From Sambucus nigra (taxonomy: Eukaryota; Streptophyta; Magnoliopsida; Dipsacales; Adoxaceae): a stretch of 64,000 bases of DNA. The first letter of the stretch is position 1, and each line of letters begins with the position of its first letter. The notes beneath the pieces are model-generated. The model saw nothing but the letters and a program-made list of their open reading frames with translations. It was not told the DNA's origin and did no database searches. Positions 48,487 through 61,889 of this stretch are shown here, in pieces. The stretch is taken from assembly GCA_949130495.1 (NCBI GenBank), contig OX422216.1:361980605-362044604 (forward strand), given 5' to 3'. A program made the position numbers and the translations under genes.

Positions 48487-49962
48487 TGTAACACCTTGAG
48501 TAATCTGGTAAGCGAGTTGGCCATCCGCCGCCAACAAACTACATCGAGCATTACTAAATAAGTAACCATTCTTAGCATGTGACAAATATGAGACATATAA
48601 AAATTTATTTCACAAGATAATGATTAAATTGATCTAATAATAATAACTTTTCATGCAATAACAAATCATTCACCATGATAATATCCAAAATAAATCCAAT
48701 ATCCATTGAATATAAACTCAATTAAAATGATCCAATTGTAAATATCGGAATAAAATTTTAAAAAACTATGGAACCGATTAGCCCACCAATTCCATAAATA
48801 AAGTCTCATAATAAGTGTGACGGAAAGGAAAATAAATCTAACTACTAAAGCCTCTAAAATAAGTAAGTCTCCAGCTTCACCTCCAAAACATCTCTAGTAC
48901 TCTTATGCAACTACTCCAAATCTATATTTTGGAATGTTAGTCAACACAAAGGGTCAAAGCCCACTGCATGAATACAAGCTACTCTCCCCAATTAGGGTCC
49001 GTGAACCCAGACAGTAGCATTATACATAAAAAAAATACCACAATTGAATATTTTAAATTAACGCGATAATTATTAACATGCTATAAAAAATAAACAACTA
49101 TCGTCTAATCACGTAATTATTCCACTCCAATAATTTAAGTCCAACATATGTTATCACAATTTGGAAATTACTTCCAAAGTCACCATCTTAATTTGAATTG
49201 ATTTATCACATAATTATTATTTCCATAACGGTGCTGTCATAGCTAGTCGATCCTACTGTATGTCAGGAACTTATTATGGCTTGTTTAAAGTTTTGTACCA
49301 CACACATTCCCCTTGTTATATCCAGTCGACCCGTATTCTATCAGCCCTGCACTTATTGACGAGGTTCCATGCAGGACAAGTCATAATAGCCCCACCATGC
49401 ATTATGTCAGCATTCCACTTATTACGACACCAGACACCAATATCTAGCCAACACGTATTCTGTCAGTCCTGCACTTATTAATAACGCCAATTCATTTTAA
49501 TACCCGTATTAAATTATCCCCACCATATTACATAGCATAATCCTCAAACCAAACCCTAGTTCCATACTTGGAGGTATCCAAAACACAAGCATGCCCTACC
49601 TTATGTTATAGGATGAATTTTTATCAATTATCTCTTCCTAGTCTTGCGTCTAGGTAATCCAAATCAAAGGAACGCCACCAAAATCAGCCTTACCCCAGCA
49701 TATCCCATCCATGAAAATCGACACTAACTATTACCATACCTATAAAGTGTTAACCACAACTGAGGCATACCAACTAGTACCATACCTACCATGTAATCCT
49801 AAAATTTAGGTGAAAGCATACTACTCCAAAATCTCGTCATCCCCGCAATGATAATTATAATCAAAACAATAATTTCCACATTCCAATTTATCAACAATTA
49901 CACAAATTTCTCATGCGGTAACAATTTACTTTAACTAAATTTGTTCAATCCATCGTCGTAAT
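48487..49962 (-). repeat. LTR C1 (minus), partial, cut by element B
   Basis: On the plus strand it starts TGTAACACCTTGAGTAATCTGG and matches the starts of the LTRs at 54756 and 57829. At 49962 the match to the 54756 copy stops exactly at CCATCGTCGTAAT, where element B begins. No primer site lies left of 48487 on the minus strand, so this is a 3' LTR or solo LTR; the rest is outside the window. GGGTCAAAGCCC at 48951 is the recurring LTR motif in reverse. The words TATGTCAG and CTGTCAGTCCTGCACTTATT repeat locally near 49260-49480. Confidence 0.8.
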
Positions 49963-52900
49963 TGTAACGCCCCGACCCGGATTTATAGGTTACCCACGAT
50001 CAACCCAGTCTGACCCGAGCGTTAGATGTGAAGTGCAATGGAACAACTCTATATAATGTTGCTAATCCAGTTTTATTTTAATTAACATTTCACTTGTTTA
50101 GCATGCGATTCAAAATTTTAAGATAAATTACAAGAGGGAACCGTTGGGAGAACCCCAAATTCCAAGTAAATAGAGATACTAACGTAAACATAAATAAAAT
50201 ATGCTTACTTGTATAACGCCCTCAAAATACGAAACTTCTCCTAACTTGCCGTAACAAAGTGGGGATGTGAGCTTATGCCCAGTGGGATTTATACAAGCGG
50301 TATAGAAACGAACGACATAAAGGAATACTCACACGCTACAACCACATGCATACAAAAATATATACATATCTACATATGTATACCTTTGAAAAATACATAT
50401 TCCAATGAATTAATTGTTTTATATTTCGAAAACCTTACCTGTCCAGATTAATTTACCTTAATCTTATTAATGGTTTTCTTTGTTCATACTTAGAATTCTC
50501 ACTTAATTTAACACAGTCGGCTCAACACTTGAAACCATTACGCTTGATTTATCCAAAACCCATTCCTTTATTAGAATCTAACCCTTTAAATTATTTCAAT
50601 AAATTTTAGTATTTACATTGAAAATTACCATTTCAACACACGTATTCACCGTGTTAGAAAATAGTTATTTAACCTTGAAAATCCTTTTATCACAACACAT
50701 TCTTATGTTAAATATGGATTTAACCATTTAGGTTTCTTAACCACCCATGTACTTACTTTCTTTAGCCCTTTTTCATTCATTTATGGACATTAATAGATTT
50801 ACGCATTTACTTGTCCATTTCACCTTTACCGTAACATTTATTATATCCATTCGAGTTAGGTTGTACTAACATATTTTACCACACAATCCATTTCTTAACA
50901 TGTTCCATATTTTTTTTTATCTTTTCTAGGAATCTTCCTATACCGCATACTTCCACAAGCTCTACACCGCCGGTTATGCGCACCATATGCTTTGGCCAGT
51001 GATATAAGGCTTTTTACCCAAGGGATCCGGGCCCTTCTTGCTTTATCCTGATGTTATCCAAGTTCCTTTTAATATATTTTAACATTTTACAAATGTCCAC
51101 ATTATCACACTTATCCCTTTTACATGGCCGAAGCCACATCCCGGGACTTTACCGCCTCAACTTGTGTTACACCTTGAAATTTTACCATTCATGTCCTTTA
51201 CCCTTAACCTTTATTTTTATTCCAAAAATCATATTCATTTAGGTCTACTTTGTGTAACACCCTTTCCAACATTTTTATTTCATAAAAATATTCCACTTTT
51301 AAGTAAAATTACCATTTTACCCATTTGTTTCCGAAGTCACCTTTTACTCCATTTTCACGAGTGTTAATTTCACACCAAAATACTATTAAGTTATTCATAC
51401 CAACTTCTTAAGTGTTTTTAACCCTTTAAAACCTTTTAACACTTGGAGTAATATCTTTCTTAATTGGAAACACTTTTACACCTTTCAACCCTACTTAATT
51501 TCATAATCGTTAATATTTCACAACATTGGTGACTTTCACACACGTTCCCATGTTTACCCATTAACACTTATTTAATACTTTTTATCAAAATTACCAAGTA
51601 CACATTTTCTTACTTCTTCATTAAAGAAATACATTCACACTTGAGACTACTTTTATAAGAAATTTTCCCCTTTCCTTTTATTCAATATGCAGTCTTTTAA
51701 CTTCATGTTCATCATACCCTTTTCATACAAATACATTCATGTTTAAACATATTTATCTTCATGTAAAATCATTATACTTGCAAAATTACATTTTTAAGGA
51801 ACAAGGGACATTTTTAGTTCTTCAACCTCCACAAATATCCATTTTTCCATAAAATCATCATTTTTGCAAGAAACATTAATTCACCAATGGTTATCCAAAT
51901 ATGTCATTATCTTCAAACATTTTATGCACTAATATTTCTATAAATGCCCATTTCATAAAAATACCATCGTTCAATATTCCAAACCTTGAAATATTTACTT
52001 ATTCTTTGATTTCAACAAAATGTCATTTTCCAACAAAATCACACTCTTTGCAAACATCTTACTTCATAAAATGTTTTTCATCAAAATTACTAGAAAATGC
52101 ACCATTTTTGTAAAACATCAACTTTCATTATTTCAAAACCTTGAAAAGATTATTCACTCTTTATTTTAAACAAAATAACATTTTTTTCAACATTTTTATT
52201 CCATAAAAATATTTATTGTCTTCCACACAACAATATACCATTTAACTCACTACACCCTACTCAAATAGCCTAAATACAAGACTATAATGCAAAAATAACA
52301 TTCCTACACAAGAGTAAGGGTTACCCTCCTCTGATGTCTCTAATGGTGGTGTTGGTGTAGGAGGAGTAACCCCCACCTTCAAAGGTGGCCTCAAGGGGTT
52401 ACCAAATGTTTCCTCCTAAACTTTAATGCAAGACCCACTTCATCTTCTCCAAGGAAAACTCCCAAATACAACTCCAAAATTCATAGCTCTATTTTTTCCA
52501 TGGTGGAAATGGGTATTTTTTATTCAAATGTGGAGAAGTACATTCGGAAGCGTGGTGGTCTAAGGTGGAGGAGTGGTGGTTTGGTGGTAGGTGGTGGTGG
52601 AAGACCACCCACTGATTCCATTTTCTCACACTCTCTCTCTCTCCTTCTTCCATCTTTTCCCAACCATAATGAACCCAAATAACCCCAAAATAACCCTTAT
52701 AAAACATCCCTTAAGGCCAAAAATCATGTTTTACCCTTGCAGAACTGATCTGGACTCAACAACACACCATATCAATGCTCCAAATTGTGATAGTGCACAA
52801 GGGCATTTTGATCTAAAACTCTGCCAATGTTGTTCAAACGACTTAACGTAGGTCGTTCGAACGACTCAAGCTACACCGTTTGAAATGTGCTTCTAACGAC

Positions 52901-53142
52901 CTGCTACTGTAAACTAGTAGCATGTCGTTAGAAGCCCTGCTTCTAACGACCCTTTCTAATAACCAGAACACAGTAATTCAAACAGCACCCCTTGCCATTT
53001 GAACAACCCAATTTCTTTTCTTTTCATTTTTCTCCAACTTTTCACCCACAATTCCTCCATATTTATAATTAACTCCTCCTTAATTATCATTAATATATAA
53101 TCCAAATATAATTTAATTAAATCACTGGGACGGGATATTACA
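49963..53142 (-). repeat. LTR of element B (3' LTR, minus)
   Basis: The ends on the plus strand are TGTAACGCCCCGACCCGG and GGGACGGGATATTACA; the length is 3180 bases. A polypurine tract follows on the right, so this is the 3' LTR of a minus-strand element whose interior lies to the right. The left flank is GTAAT; the matching duplication would be outside the window. It holds no genes. A motif array lies at 52831-52955. Confidence 0.85.
52831..52955. repeat. Array of TTCTAACGA and TTCGAACGA motifs in LTR B
   Basis: GTTCAAACGAC, GTCGTTCGAACGAC, CTTCTAACGAC (twice) and GTCGTTAGAAG occur within 125 bases, 190-310 bases from the LTR start on the minus strand. The two motif types are those of the family S array at 10961-11156, although the LTR family differs. 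Confidence 0.85.
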
Positions 53143-54755
53143 AACTTCCCTCCTTGGGGAATTTCATCCTCAAAATTCTCATTCCATAAGTCCTCAAACT
53201 CATGGGGTCCACGAACTTCCATCGTAAGTCCTAGAAATCCTCCAAGGGAATTCATCGAGTTCCTTAGTACTAATAATCGCCCAATGTTTAACATGCAACA
53301 TGCTCTAATGCTCATCATTTTGTCAATCATGAGATGACATAATCGACTCTAATTCTTCACTCGCTTTATGACCAAGTCCAAATCGTACCTAGCACTACCC
53401 ATGCTAGTATCTACGGCATATCGGTCCCATTACGGGCAAAACGTTTTTAGAGACCAACGCTCACCCAAAGCAACTCATGATACAATCATCTGTCGTATAT
53501 ATCATAAAATTCGATCTCTAGCTTAGGACTATACATCCTATTCCATAAACCTTTCATGTTATCCCAACTATACAACTCGCATGAATTTGTCGATACCCAT
53601 ACTATGTCATTCTCTCCCTCTAGGGAGGAATCAATCCATCAAATCATTATTATAGGCCATGTATACACCTTTCGCTGCGTTACTCTGATGAACCTAACAC
53701 TACCTTAGGTGTATCATCCTTGAGTACTCACTAGAGTCTAATTCTAATCCACTCACTGTGGCAAAGCAACACCATGTGATAAGTTTTTCCTCGATTTCGA
53801 ACACTATACTATATCCTCAAACCATTATCCTGCTCTTCAAAACTCTAGCCACTAACTGTCGAGCCAGCAGTTGAGAGTCTACTAGTCCAAAGTGAGATTG
53901 ATATAATGAACAAACAGAGTGAACAAAAGTGTAGCCACTTGCACGCAAAAATTTATGTAATAATAGGAATACCTCAGATGATCGCACCCAGTTTTTGAGC
54001 TGCATTGACCAAACCCTGTCGACCGCGCTCTCCCGGACTCAACCGCATCGTACCATGACATGTCAACACTCTGAGTCACCGCATAGGTGAGAATACCGAT
54101 TCTCAATTATTGAAAATGAAAGGAGCATACTTGAGTCAGAAGGACAAGCAACCATCCTAAGGAATTTTTCCCATAGGTAACCGATTCTGACTTATAGAAA
54201 CGAACCAACACCGTATGCTAGAAGTCATACCACCCATTATCAAAACTCACCGAATACTATTTTTGGCCATATACACTGGACAGGGTCACTAGCCGTGACG
54301 ATTCGAATCCCTACCATTCACTCTTATGACACAAATGCGATCATAATTTACAAATCAGTAGTCCTTGAGGAAGGCAATGCTTGACTTCTCTCCCTGGGAA
54401 CAAGGCCCTACCTTTCACACCTTTGGTGAAAATGAATCATTCTAATTGGTGGACACCTCATGACTCATCTATATCGACCGTGTCCAAAAATAAGTGACGA
54501 AGTCACCAACCTATTACACATAGGTCATTGTCTGCTTTAACATATCGCGATCGAAGCCCACATTCCGCAGACATTACTTGGCTCAAGAGAAACACTTACC
54601 TAACCGTGTCCTTTTATCACAATAGGTTATCGCCAAACTGACCGTCGATTTTAACCCACAAAAAATCACGCGGAACCTTCAGGACGACCACATCCGTCGT
54701 CATTGGTACCCTAAGGGTAATTAGCATCACACTGGACTACACCTTGTAACCCATA
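53143..54755 (-). other. Interior of element B (visible part), no recognised genes
   Basis: On the minus strand it ends TTTTGAGGATGAAATTCC, then CCAAGGAGGGAAGTT, the chromovirus-type 3' block and polypurine tract (53145-53160), directly before the LTR start. The 1.6 kb visible here shows no gag or pol similarity, so B may be non-autonomous. Element C2 interrupts it at 54756; the rest lies outside the window. Confidence 0.65.
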
Positions 54756-57256
54756 TGTAACACCCCGAGCAATCTGGAAAGCAAGGTGGCAATCCATCAC
54801 CGCCACACTACGTTAAGCGTCACTAAATAAGTAATCATCCTTATTAATAATTCATTCTATCAGATATGAGACATATAATAATTCATTCTGCCAGATAATG
54901 ATCAAATTGATCCAACAATAATAACCATTCATGAAATAATAAATCCATCACCATGCTAATATCCAAAATAATCCAACTCCAAATAAATATAAACTCGAAT
55001 AAAATGATACAACTATAAATATTTCAATAAAAACGTAAACAACTATGGAACTGATTGGCCCATCAAATTCATAAATAAAGTCTCATAATAAATATGACGA
55101 AATGGAAAATAAATATTAACAACTAAAACATCTAAAATAAACTCCAACTTCACCTCCAAAATATCTCCAATACTTTTATTCAGCCACTCCACTCTATAAC
55201 TAAAATGTTAGTCAATGCAATGGGTCAGAGCTCACCGCATGAATACAAGCTACTCTCCCCAATTAGGGCCCGTGAATGCAGACCATAGCATTTTACATAA
55301 TAAATGACACAGTAGAATATTTTAAATTAAATGAGATAATTAATTAACGTCTGAATAAATGTAAACTACCACTATCGACCATACGACAAATGCACCCAAA
55401 ATGTAAGCCCAAATATTCCATTATCATTATTATTATTTAAATTTTTATTCTTATCCTTACTCATTTTTATTAATTAATTAATTAAATTCATATGACACCA
55501 ATATGGCCAATAGACCCCTTACCGGCCCTACACACACTCTTGGCACGCTTAAAGTTATACACATCACACACATTCCCTTCACTATATCTAGTCAACTTGT
55601 ATTCTGTCGATTTTGCATGGACTCGTAAGATTCCATGCACGACACGTCATTATAGTCAGTCAGCCCGCACATACTCGTGATGCCAAAACACACCCACGTC
55701 ACTATAGCCAGTCGGCCCGTTTATTGTCAGCCCTGTATATACTCTCGCCACAAATTCATTTTAATACACGTTTATTATCTTAGGTATTAATTTTAAATTT
55801 CCTATTTTCTCATCATCTCATTTTCTTATTATTTTATTTTATCCCCACACTATAATAGAAAATATATTCTCAAACCTACCCCTAGTCCCATAAAAACACA
55901 AACACATCCTATCCTATTTTCTTGGATGAATTTTTATCAATTACCTCTTCCTAGTCTCAAGCCTAAGCTATCCTAATCAACGGAACAACACCAAAATCAG
56001 CCCCACCCCGGAATATCCCATCCATAAAAATCTAAACCAACTAGTCCCATACCTAGAAAGTGTTAATCGCAACTAAGACATACCTACTAGTCCCATACCT
56101 AGCAAGTATTCCTAAAATTAAGGTGAGTGCATACTACCCAAAACTTCGGCATCCCCGTGGTGATGAATATAATTCACACAATAAGTCGCATAATCCAATT
56201 TATCAATAAACAAATAATTTCTCATATAATCAAAATTAATCTAAATTTAATTTATTCGATCCATTGTCGTAATTAACACAATAATTTATTTATTCAGCAA
56301 ATATAATCCCGACATCATGCGAATTTATGAAGCACACAAATATAATTCATTTTAATCATACCTACATAATTTTATGTTGTTGTACAAGTCTAGTTTTCAT
56401 TTAAATAAAATTACCATAGTTTCTACATGCAAACTTATTCCAATATTACCCAAAACCCAACCTCTACCCTAAGCACACAAGGGTTATAAGTATTAATCCA
56501 GATTAAGATTTTTCAGAAAAATAGTCACAATTTAGTTTTCACTTTCCCAAATTAAGGTTGTTAATTTATTTTAAAAAAATCATATGAATTAAGGTTTAGG
56601 CGACATTTAAAACTCATTATAGTAAAGAGAGAGAATACGAGTATTCATGCCTAAAGAAAAGTCGGTTGAAAATTATGATTAATGGTTGTGTTCCTCTCGA
56701 AAAATTGATAAAGACTCATTCTTGAACAATCTTGAGAAAACTTAATTTAGATCTTGAAATTTTGGGTTAAAAGTTTTATTCAATGGGGTTTAGGCTTTCT
56801 AGATGAGATAGAATGAAATAATGGGAGGCTACTAATTTTTCTGAAGGCTAAAATGTGTTTTATAAGTCCTAAACTCGTCACTTTATGTTTATATACCAAA
56901 ATGAATATGAGTCCTAATCAAACACAAACACTAAAAAAACATTACGGGCGATCGAATCGTTGGAATTGGATGAAAGTTTAATATGTTGTAGATGAATGTG
57001 AGATAAAGCTACAGTAAAAAATTCAGCTCGATCGGACGGTCGAATATTTTTATTTATTTATTTTTCCTTAGGTTAGATCCTCCCCCGATTTTTATACAAA
57101 AAGTTATAATTTCCAAATTTTAACTTAAAACCTTGTTTTTATATCTAAAGACCAACATTTTTTTCATACCAAAATGAAATATATTCCAAAACTTATTGTT
57201 TTGATATTTTAAATTCAACAAAGATTTTTACGACCCAAAAATCATGGGGTGTTACA
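54756..57256 (-). repeat. 3' LTR of element C2 (minus)
   Basis: The ends on the plus strand are TGTAACACCCCGAGCAATC and CATGGGGTGTTACA; the length is 2501 bases. The flank at 54751-54755 is CCATA. GGGTCAGAGCTCACCGC at 55222 is the recurring LTR motif. It matches the C2 5' LTR from 57829 and LTR C1 from 48487, with many differences. Confidence 0.88.
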
Positions 57257-57828
57257 TACTTTCCCACTAGCACAGGAATTTCGTCCCCGAAATTCGACGA
57301 AGCGTAAAAGCGCAAAAATAAAATAAGCCTCACATATGCCTACCCGTAAAATACCACAATTAGAAACCCATACCCCCAATCCTACACGCACATACCCCAC
57401 GATCAAAGATACATTATATATCCTAACTATATATACGCATAACTATGAAAATATCAGCGTACCACACTCTCCCTTGAATCAACCCTCGATTTTATCTCTA
57501 AATATCATCACAACATTTAAGTCCTCAAATCAAATCACATCACTCCATCGATATACTATATAGCCAAAATTTATACTAACAATCTGAAAAATAAATATTG
57601 TCTACCAAATCAACTCTAAGGATCCTTACATCTAGATTATTACTTCTAACCTCAATGCCTATAACGTCCTCAACACAAAACTCCTTATCTCCAAGAAACA
57701 CAACTAACACGTATACTAGACTCAATATCTTAGAGAGCACGAATCAATAAAGGGAATCGAAGATCGATAAGGCGAAAGCTAAACGGACTCACAACATACG
57801 AGACCTAAGACCATGCCCTAATACCATC
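57257..57828 (-). other. Very short interior of element C2 with polypurine tract and primer site
   Basis: Only 572 bases separate the two LTRs. At the left end the minus strand has TCGGGGACGAAATTCC and GCTAGTGGGAAAGTA (polypurine tract, 57257-57271) before the LTR. At the right end it has TGGTATTAGGGCATGG (57826 leftward), a changed initiator-Met primer site. There is no room for gag-pol; the element is a deletion derivative or a natural short-interior element. Confidence 0.85.
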
Positions 57829-59914
57829 TGTAACACCCCAAGCAATCTGGCAAGCGAGTTGGTCACCGGCCGCCACCAAACTACGTCGGGCCCCACTAAA
57901 TAAGTAATCATCCTTCGCATGTGACAGATATGAAAGATATAAAAATTCATTCCATAAGATAGTGATTATATTGATCCAATAATAATAATTATTATTCATG
58001 CAATAATAAATTCGTCAACATGATAATCTCCAAAATGATCCAACTCCAAATAAATATAACTCGAATATAATTATCCAACAGTAAATATCTAAATAAAATT
58101 GTAAACAGCTCTGGAACCGATTGGCCCCCCAAATCCATAAATAAAATCTTATAATAAATACGACGGAATAGAAAATAAATTGAAATAACAAAAACATTTA
58201 AAATTAAACTCCAGTAGCACCTCCGAAATATCTCCAATACTCTTATGCAACTACTGCACGCCATACCTGAAATGTTAGTCAACACAATGGGTTAGAGCCC
58301 ACCGCATAAATACAAGCTACTCTCCCCAATTAGGGTTCATGAACCCAAACACTAATATTATACATAATAAATACCACAATAGAATATTTTAAATTAAACA
58401 AGATAATTAATTCACGTGGGAATAAACGTAAATTACCACTATCTACCATACGACTAATGCACCATAATATGTAAGCCTAAATATTCCATTATTATTATTA
58501 TTATTTAAAATTTCATTCTTATCCTTATTCATTTTTATTAATTAATTAATTAAATTCTTATGACACCAATATGGTCAGTCCACCCCTTATCGGTCCTGCA
58601 CACACTCTTGGCATGCTTAAAGTTCAACACATCACACACATTCCCCACACTATAACTAGTCAACTCGTATTCTATTAGTTCTTCACATACTCGTGAGGTT
58701 CCACGCACGACATGTCACTGTAGCCTATCATCACGTTTAACTGTCAGTCCGCACATACTCATGATATCAACACACATCCACGTCGTTATAGACAGTAGTC
58801 CCATTTAACTGTCAGCCCTGTATATACTCGCGCTGCAAATTTATTTTACTACCGGTTTTTTATCTTAGGTATTAATTCTCAATTTCTTATTTTTTCATTA
58901 TTTTATTTTATCCCCACCCTATAATAGGACATAAATTCTCAAACCTACCCCTAGTCCCATACCTAAGGTCTCCAAAACACAAACACGTCCTATCCTAATT
59001 TGTAGGATGAATTTATATAAATTATCTCTACCTAGTCGCATGTCTAGGCTATCCAAGTCAACGGAACGACACCAAAATTAGTGCCACCTCGGAATATCCC
59101 ATCCGTAAAAATTTACACCAACTAGTCATATACCTAGAAAATGTTAACCGTAACTAAGGCATACCCACTAGTCCCATACCTAGAAAATATTCCTGAAATT
59201 AAGGTGAGAGCATACTACCCAAAATCCCATCATCCCCGCGATGATGAATATAATTAACACATTAAGTCGCACAATCCAATTTATCAACAAACACAGAATT
59301 TCTCATATAATCACAATTAATCTCAATTTAATTTATTCAATCCATCGTCATAATTAACAAAAAAATTTATTAATTCAGCAAATATAATCCCAACATCATG
59401 TGAATTTATGAAGCACACAATGATAATTCATTTTAATCATGCCTACATAATTTTAGGTGGTTATACAAGTCTAATTTTCATTTAAATCAAATTACCACGA
59501 TTTTCACTTGCAAACCTCTACTCATATTGCCCAAAACCCAACCTCTACTCTAAGTACGCAAGGTTTATAAGTATTAATTCAGATTAATATTTTTTAGAAA
59601 AACAGTCCCAATTTAGTTTTCACTTTCCCTAATTAAGGTTGCTAATTTCTTTTAAGAAAAGCATATGAATTAAGGTTTAGGCGACATTTAAAATGCATAA
59701 TACTAAATAGAGAGAATAGGAGTATTCATGCCTGAAAAAAAGTTGGTTGAAAATTCTGATTAGATGGTTGCGTTCCTCTCAAAAAATTGATAAAGACTCA
59801 TTATTGAACAATCTTGAGAAAACTTGATTTAGATCTTGAAAATTTGGGTTAAAAGTTGAGTTCATTGGGGTTTAGGTTTTCTAGATGAGATAGAATGAAA
59901 TTATGGGAGGCTAC
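57829..59914 (-). repeat. 5' LTR of element C2 (minus), cut by the right-hand Athila
   Basis: Starts TGTAACACCCCAAGCAATC and follows the 3' LTR of the same element to GGGAGGCTAC, where the Athila LTR begins. The 3' LTR continues here as TAATTTTTCTGAAGG. About 420 bases of this LTR must lie beyond the window. GGGTTAGAGCCC is at 58289. Confidence 0.9.
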
Positions 59915-60556
59915 TGATGAGTGCATTATTTTGTATCATTTATACCCAAATCTAGGACTTGTTAGTCTCGTTATATCATTAATAAAGAGCTTTTAGAGTT
60001 ATTTTTGCTATTTTATAGAAAAATACAAATTTAAGAATAAATGGGGTTAGTAATGCAATTTTGGGAACATCAAGCTCACATCTTATATTGCTAATTTCTT
60101 GTGCAAGTTTGTTTTTGAGTATTAACAGGTTTAAAAAGAGAGCGGTGAAGTCCGGACGCAAATTGAGCATGAAAAGGTCACTTACGCACCTTCAGGGGCA
60201 AAATTGTAAATTCAAATGGCTGATTTCAGACTCGAACCAACCATGGAAATTGAAGGCCTTGAATCAAGGGACGCCTGGGCTCAAACGGCGTATCAATCGG
60301 AGTTGAAATGAAGAAGTTATGGTTGTGCAAAGTTTGAATTTAAAAGAAAGTCAAAGTCAAAGCCCCGGGTCAACGCCCAAAGTCAATCCCGAGACCTGGA
60401 CACTACTGAAATATTGTTGGCACCGAAATGAGGGTCACGTCGGTTCAAACGGCATGTTAATCGAGCTCCGAATGAAGAAGTTATGGTGATTTGAGCTATT
60501 GTGCAAATTATGAAATTTGGGATTTAATATGATGTTAAGTATAATTGGAGGCAAAA

Positions 60557-60672
60557 GATGAAAGTTGGCTTAATGGCTGGACTCTTGGGGGCGCACAGGA
60601 GAGGGCAGGGTTCGATCCCTGCCAACCCCATTTATTTTTTGGCGAAATTTTTTTACAAAAAAAAAAAAAAAG
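60557..60672 (+). mobile_element. Possible tRNA-derived SINE inside the Athila LTR
   Basis: TGGCTTAATGGCTGG (60566-60580) resembles a Pol III A box and GGTTCGATCC (60609-60618) a B box, 43 bases apart, as in tRNA genes. The B box sits in GGCAGGGTTCGATCCCTGCC, a T-arm-like stem-loop. A run of 16 A residues ends the stretch at 60672. It lacks a full tRNA cloverleaf, so a SINE head is more likely than a tRNA gene. I found no convincing duplication around it. Confidence 0.45.
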
Positions 60673-61889
60673 ACCCATTACTCCACCTGCTAAACCCATT
60701 ACTCCACTTGCTAAACCCATTATCCCACCAACCCTTTTTCCTATTCTGCCGAAATAAAAGACTCCCACCAACCCATGTTTTCTTCCCATAATTCCTCCCC
60801 ATTTCCCCCACGTTTTGCACCCCATTTTGGGGTATAAATCATGAACCAATTTCGACATTTAGGGGGACTTGGAGAGACTTTGAAAACTTTACTTTTGGAG
60901 AAAAAAAAAAGAGACACACTTTGAGAGAGAGAAAAAATTGTGTAGAGAGTATTTTGGAGGCACACTTTGGAAGAGCATATTGTGTATTGTAATTCAAGTA
61001 TTGGACCCGAAATTTTGTAAGTTGACATTTATTAATGAATATTATTTTTTTCAGCTTGCAATATTTGTGTGTCAATTATGTCGTGTGAGTAGTTTAATTA
61101 CTAGGACTTAGGTGATGTTTGTCATGACTAATTAAACCACGCATGTTAATTTAATTTCGTACATATTCCGACGTGTTCTAATTTGAAATAAAAAATTCGG
61201 TATTCGCTTAAAATTACACGAGAGTGTATTTTTAAACCTCAACGAATTAATTATAAATTCATGCTTTAAAAAAATTTAAAGTTGTCATTTTTGATGGGTT
61301 ATGCTTGCACTTAGATGTTTTGATACCTCATGCTTAAATACACGTTAAAAAATTTAAACATGATATTTTCGAGGGAATAGGGATTTATGGTGTCTAATTT
61401 AAGAGACGTTAAAATATTTTTAGCGCATGTATTGTTTTATTCTCCGAAATGTACGCGACGAGAGTCGGTATATTTTGTGTTATAAATTCGGAAGTACGAA
61501 ATTAAATTGATGTGTTAATTTAATTAAAATTGACAAACGGAACCGACGTCCTAGATTCTTCCACATTTAATATTATCTCTTGTACTTGTTCGTTTATTCC
61601 GTCTTTATTTTTATTGTTAGATAATTTGTGTCACGCACTTATTTATTTATTTTGTTCCATCACTCAATCACATTGACACACTCATATGTCTAGTTGGACA
61701 ATTGATATTTTATAAAAGTTGACGAAATCTCTGTGGGTTCGACCCGTACTTACACACGCTATGTTTCAATAGCCTGTGCACTTGCGGTAATTTCGGACTA
61801 GTTTTATTAAAAAAAAAAACGAAATATCCGACAAGTTCAAAATTCCAGCAGCAATTTTTTTTATTTATTTTCAGAATATAGAAAAAAAA

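Noticed and set aside
60557..60640. True tRNA gene
   Set aside because: Only an A-box-like word and a T-arm are present; no acceptor stem pairing or anticodon arm could be drawn.
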